The notes beneath the pieces were generated by a model. That model was given only the letters and a program-made list of their open reading frames with translations, was not told where the DNA came from and ran no database searches. From contig VYZB01000290.1 in the NCBI GenBank assembly GCA_013397455.1, forward strand, positions 564,762 through 628,761: a stretch of 64,000 nt of DNA. Reading direction: 5' to 3'. This document shows, one piece after another, positions 63,802 to 64,000 of the stretch. The stretch is from Crotophaga sulcirostris (Eukaryota; Chordata; Aves; Cuculiformes; Crotophagidae). Made by a program: the position numbers and the translations under genes. The number at the start of each line of letters is the position of its first letter. Position 1 is the stretch's first letter.

Positions 63802-64000
63802 TTATAATGAAAGTAAACTGTAAAGAGCAGCAATGCTGAAATGCTTGCCCAGGACACAAAAAACATTGACTGTGCTAACATGGTAGTCCCTTTCTTCCTG
63901 CTTTTCATTCAGCCTACAGTGTTGACGAAGGCAGATCTCTACCAGCTTCAATACACCTGCATGGTTTGGTATTGGACAGGACAAGCCCAAGTGCCATAGG

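Larger units (their letters stand above)
46847..64000 (-). other. POU6F2: POU6F2 intron, 5' part of window (incomplete)
   Basis: This is the sequence upstream of the 46.8 kb exon in transcription direction. The preceding POU6F2 exon should encode a glutamine/proline-rich region and would appear as CTG-rich DNA on the plus strand. I see no such stretch, so it should lie past base 64000. The segment contains a CR1 at 63.3-63.8 kb, simple repeats, possible ancient repeat remnants at 54.9, 56.9, 57.6 and 59.3 kb, and GC-richer segments at 58.6-59.2 and 60.75-61.27 kb. In 46.9-51.4, 51.7-54.4 and 61.5-63.2 kb I recognise nothing specific. Confidence 0.75.

Noticed and set aside
47000..64000. Upstream glutamine/proline-rich POU6F2 exon
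   Set aside because: Such an exon would show as dense CTG/TGG on the plus strand; no such stretch is present.
1..64000. CRISPR arrays, operons, tRNA or rRNA genes, intact retrovirus
   Set aside because: No regularly spaced repeats, no cloverleaf or rRNA sequence, and no gag/pol-like frames or paired LTRs were seen by eye. The composition and introns are vertebrate.

Overview
The window is AT-rich, intron-dominated vertebrate DNA, almost certainly from a bird. It carries CR1 retrotransposon 3' ends with the avian/reptilian tail (repeats of the ATTCTATG type), has few other recent repeats, and holds three exons of a vertebrate homeobox-family gene with amniote-like sequence. There is no sign of bacterial or viral gene organisation, and nearly all of the short open frames are chance.

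The only gene I can support is POU6F2 (RPF-1), a POU-homeodomain transcription factor, read on the minus strand. In transcription order the exons are 46846-46700 (49 codons, phase 0 to 0), 17333-17127 (69 codons, phase 0 to 0) and 5174-5006 (56 codons plus one base, phase 0 to 1). All three have GT donors and AG acceptors and join in one frame. They encode the alanine-rich, NAQGQ-repeat, glutamine-rich and polyserine part that precedes the POU domain. The N-terminal exons should lie beyond base 64000. The POU-specific domain and homeodomain exons should lie before base 1. I did not find either in the window.

Region by region: 1-5005 is intron with a decayed mariner transposase fragment (about 3.03-3.35 kb) and a purine-rich tract. 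5175-17126 is a 12 kb intron with a cluster of CR1 fragments (7.16-9.08, 10.6-10.9, 13.6-14.0 kb). 17334-46699 is a 29.4 kb intron, almost free of recognisable repeats apart from one short inverted CR1 at 28.2 kb. Its 42.4-46.4 kb part looks like candidate conserved regulatory DNA. 46847-64000 is intron with scattered old repeat remnants, simple repeats and a CR1 at 63.3-63.8 kb.

I saw no convincing undescribed system. The items most worth checking are the mariner remnant in an avian-type genome, the candidate enhancer blocks near 42.5 and 45.3-46.3 kb, the abundance of perfect octamer motifs inside a POU-factor gene, the NAQGQ repeat that is assembled across a splice junction, and two unexplained GC/CpG-richer segments at 58.6-59.2 and 60.75-61.27 kb.
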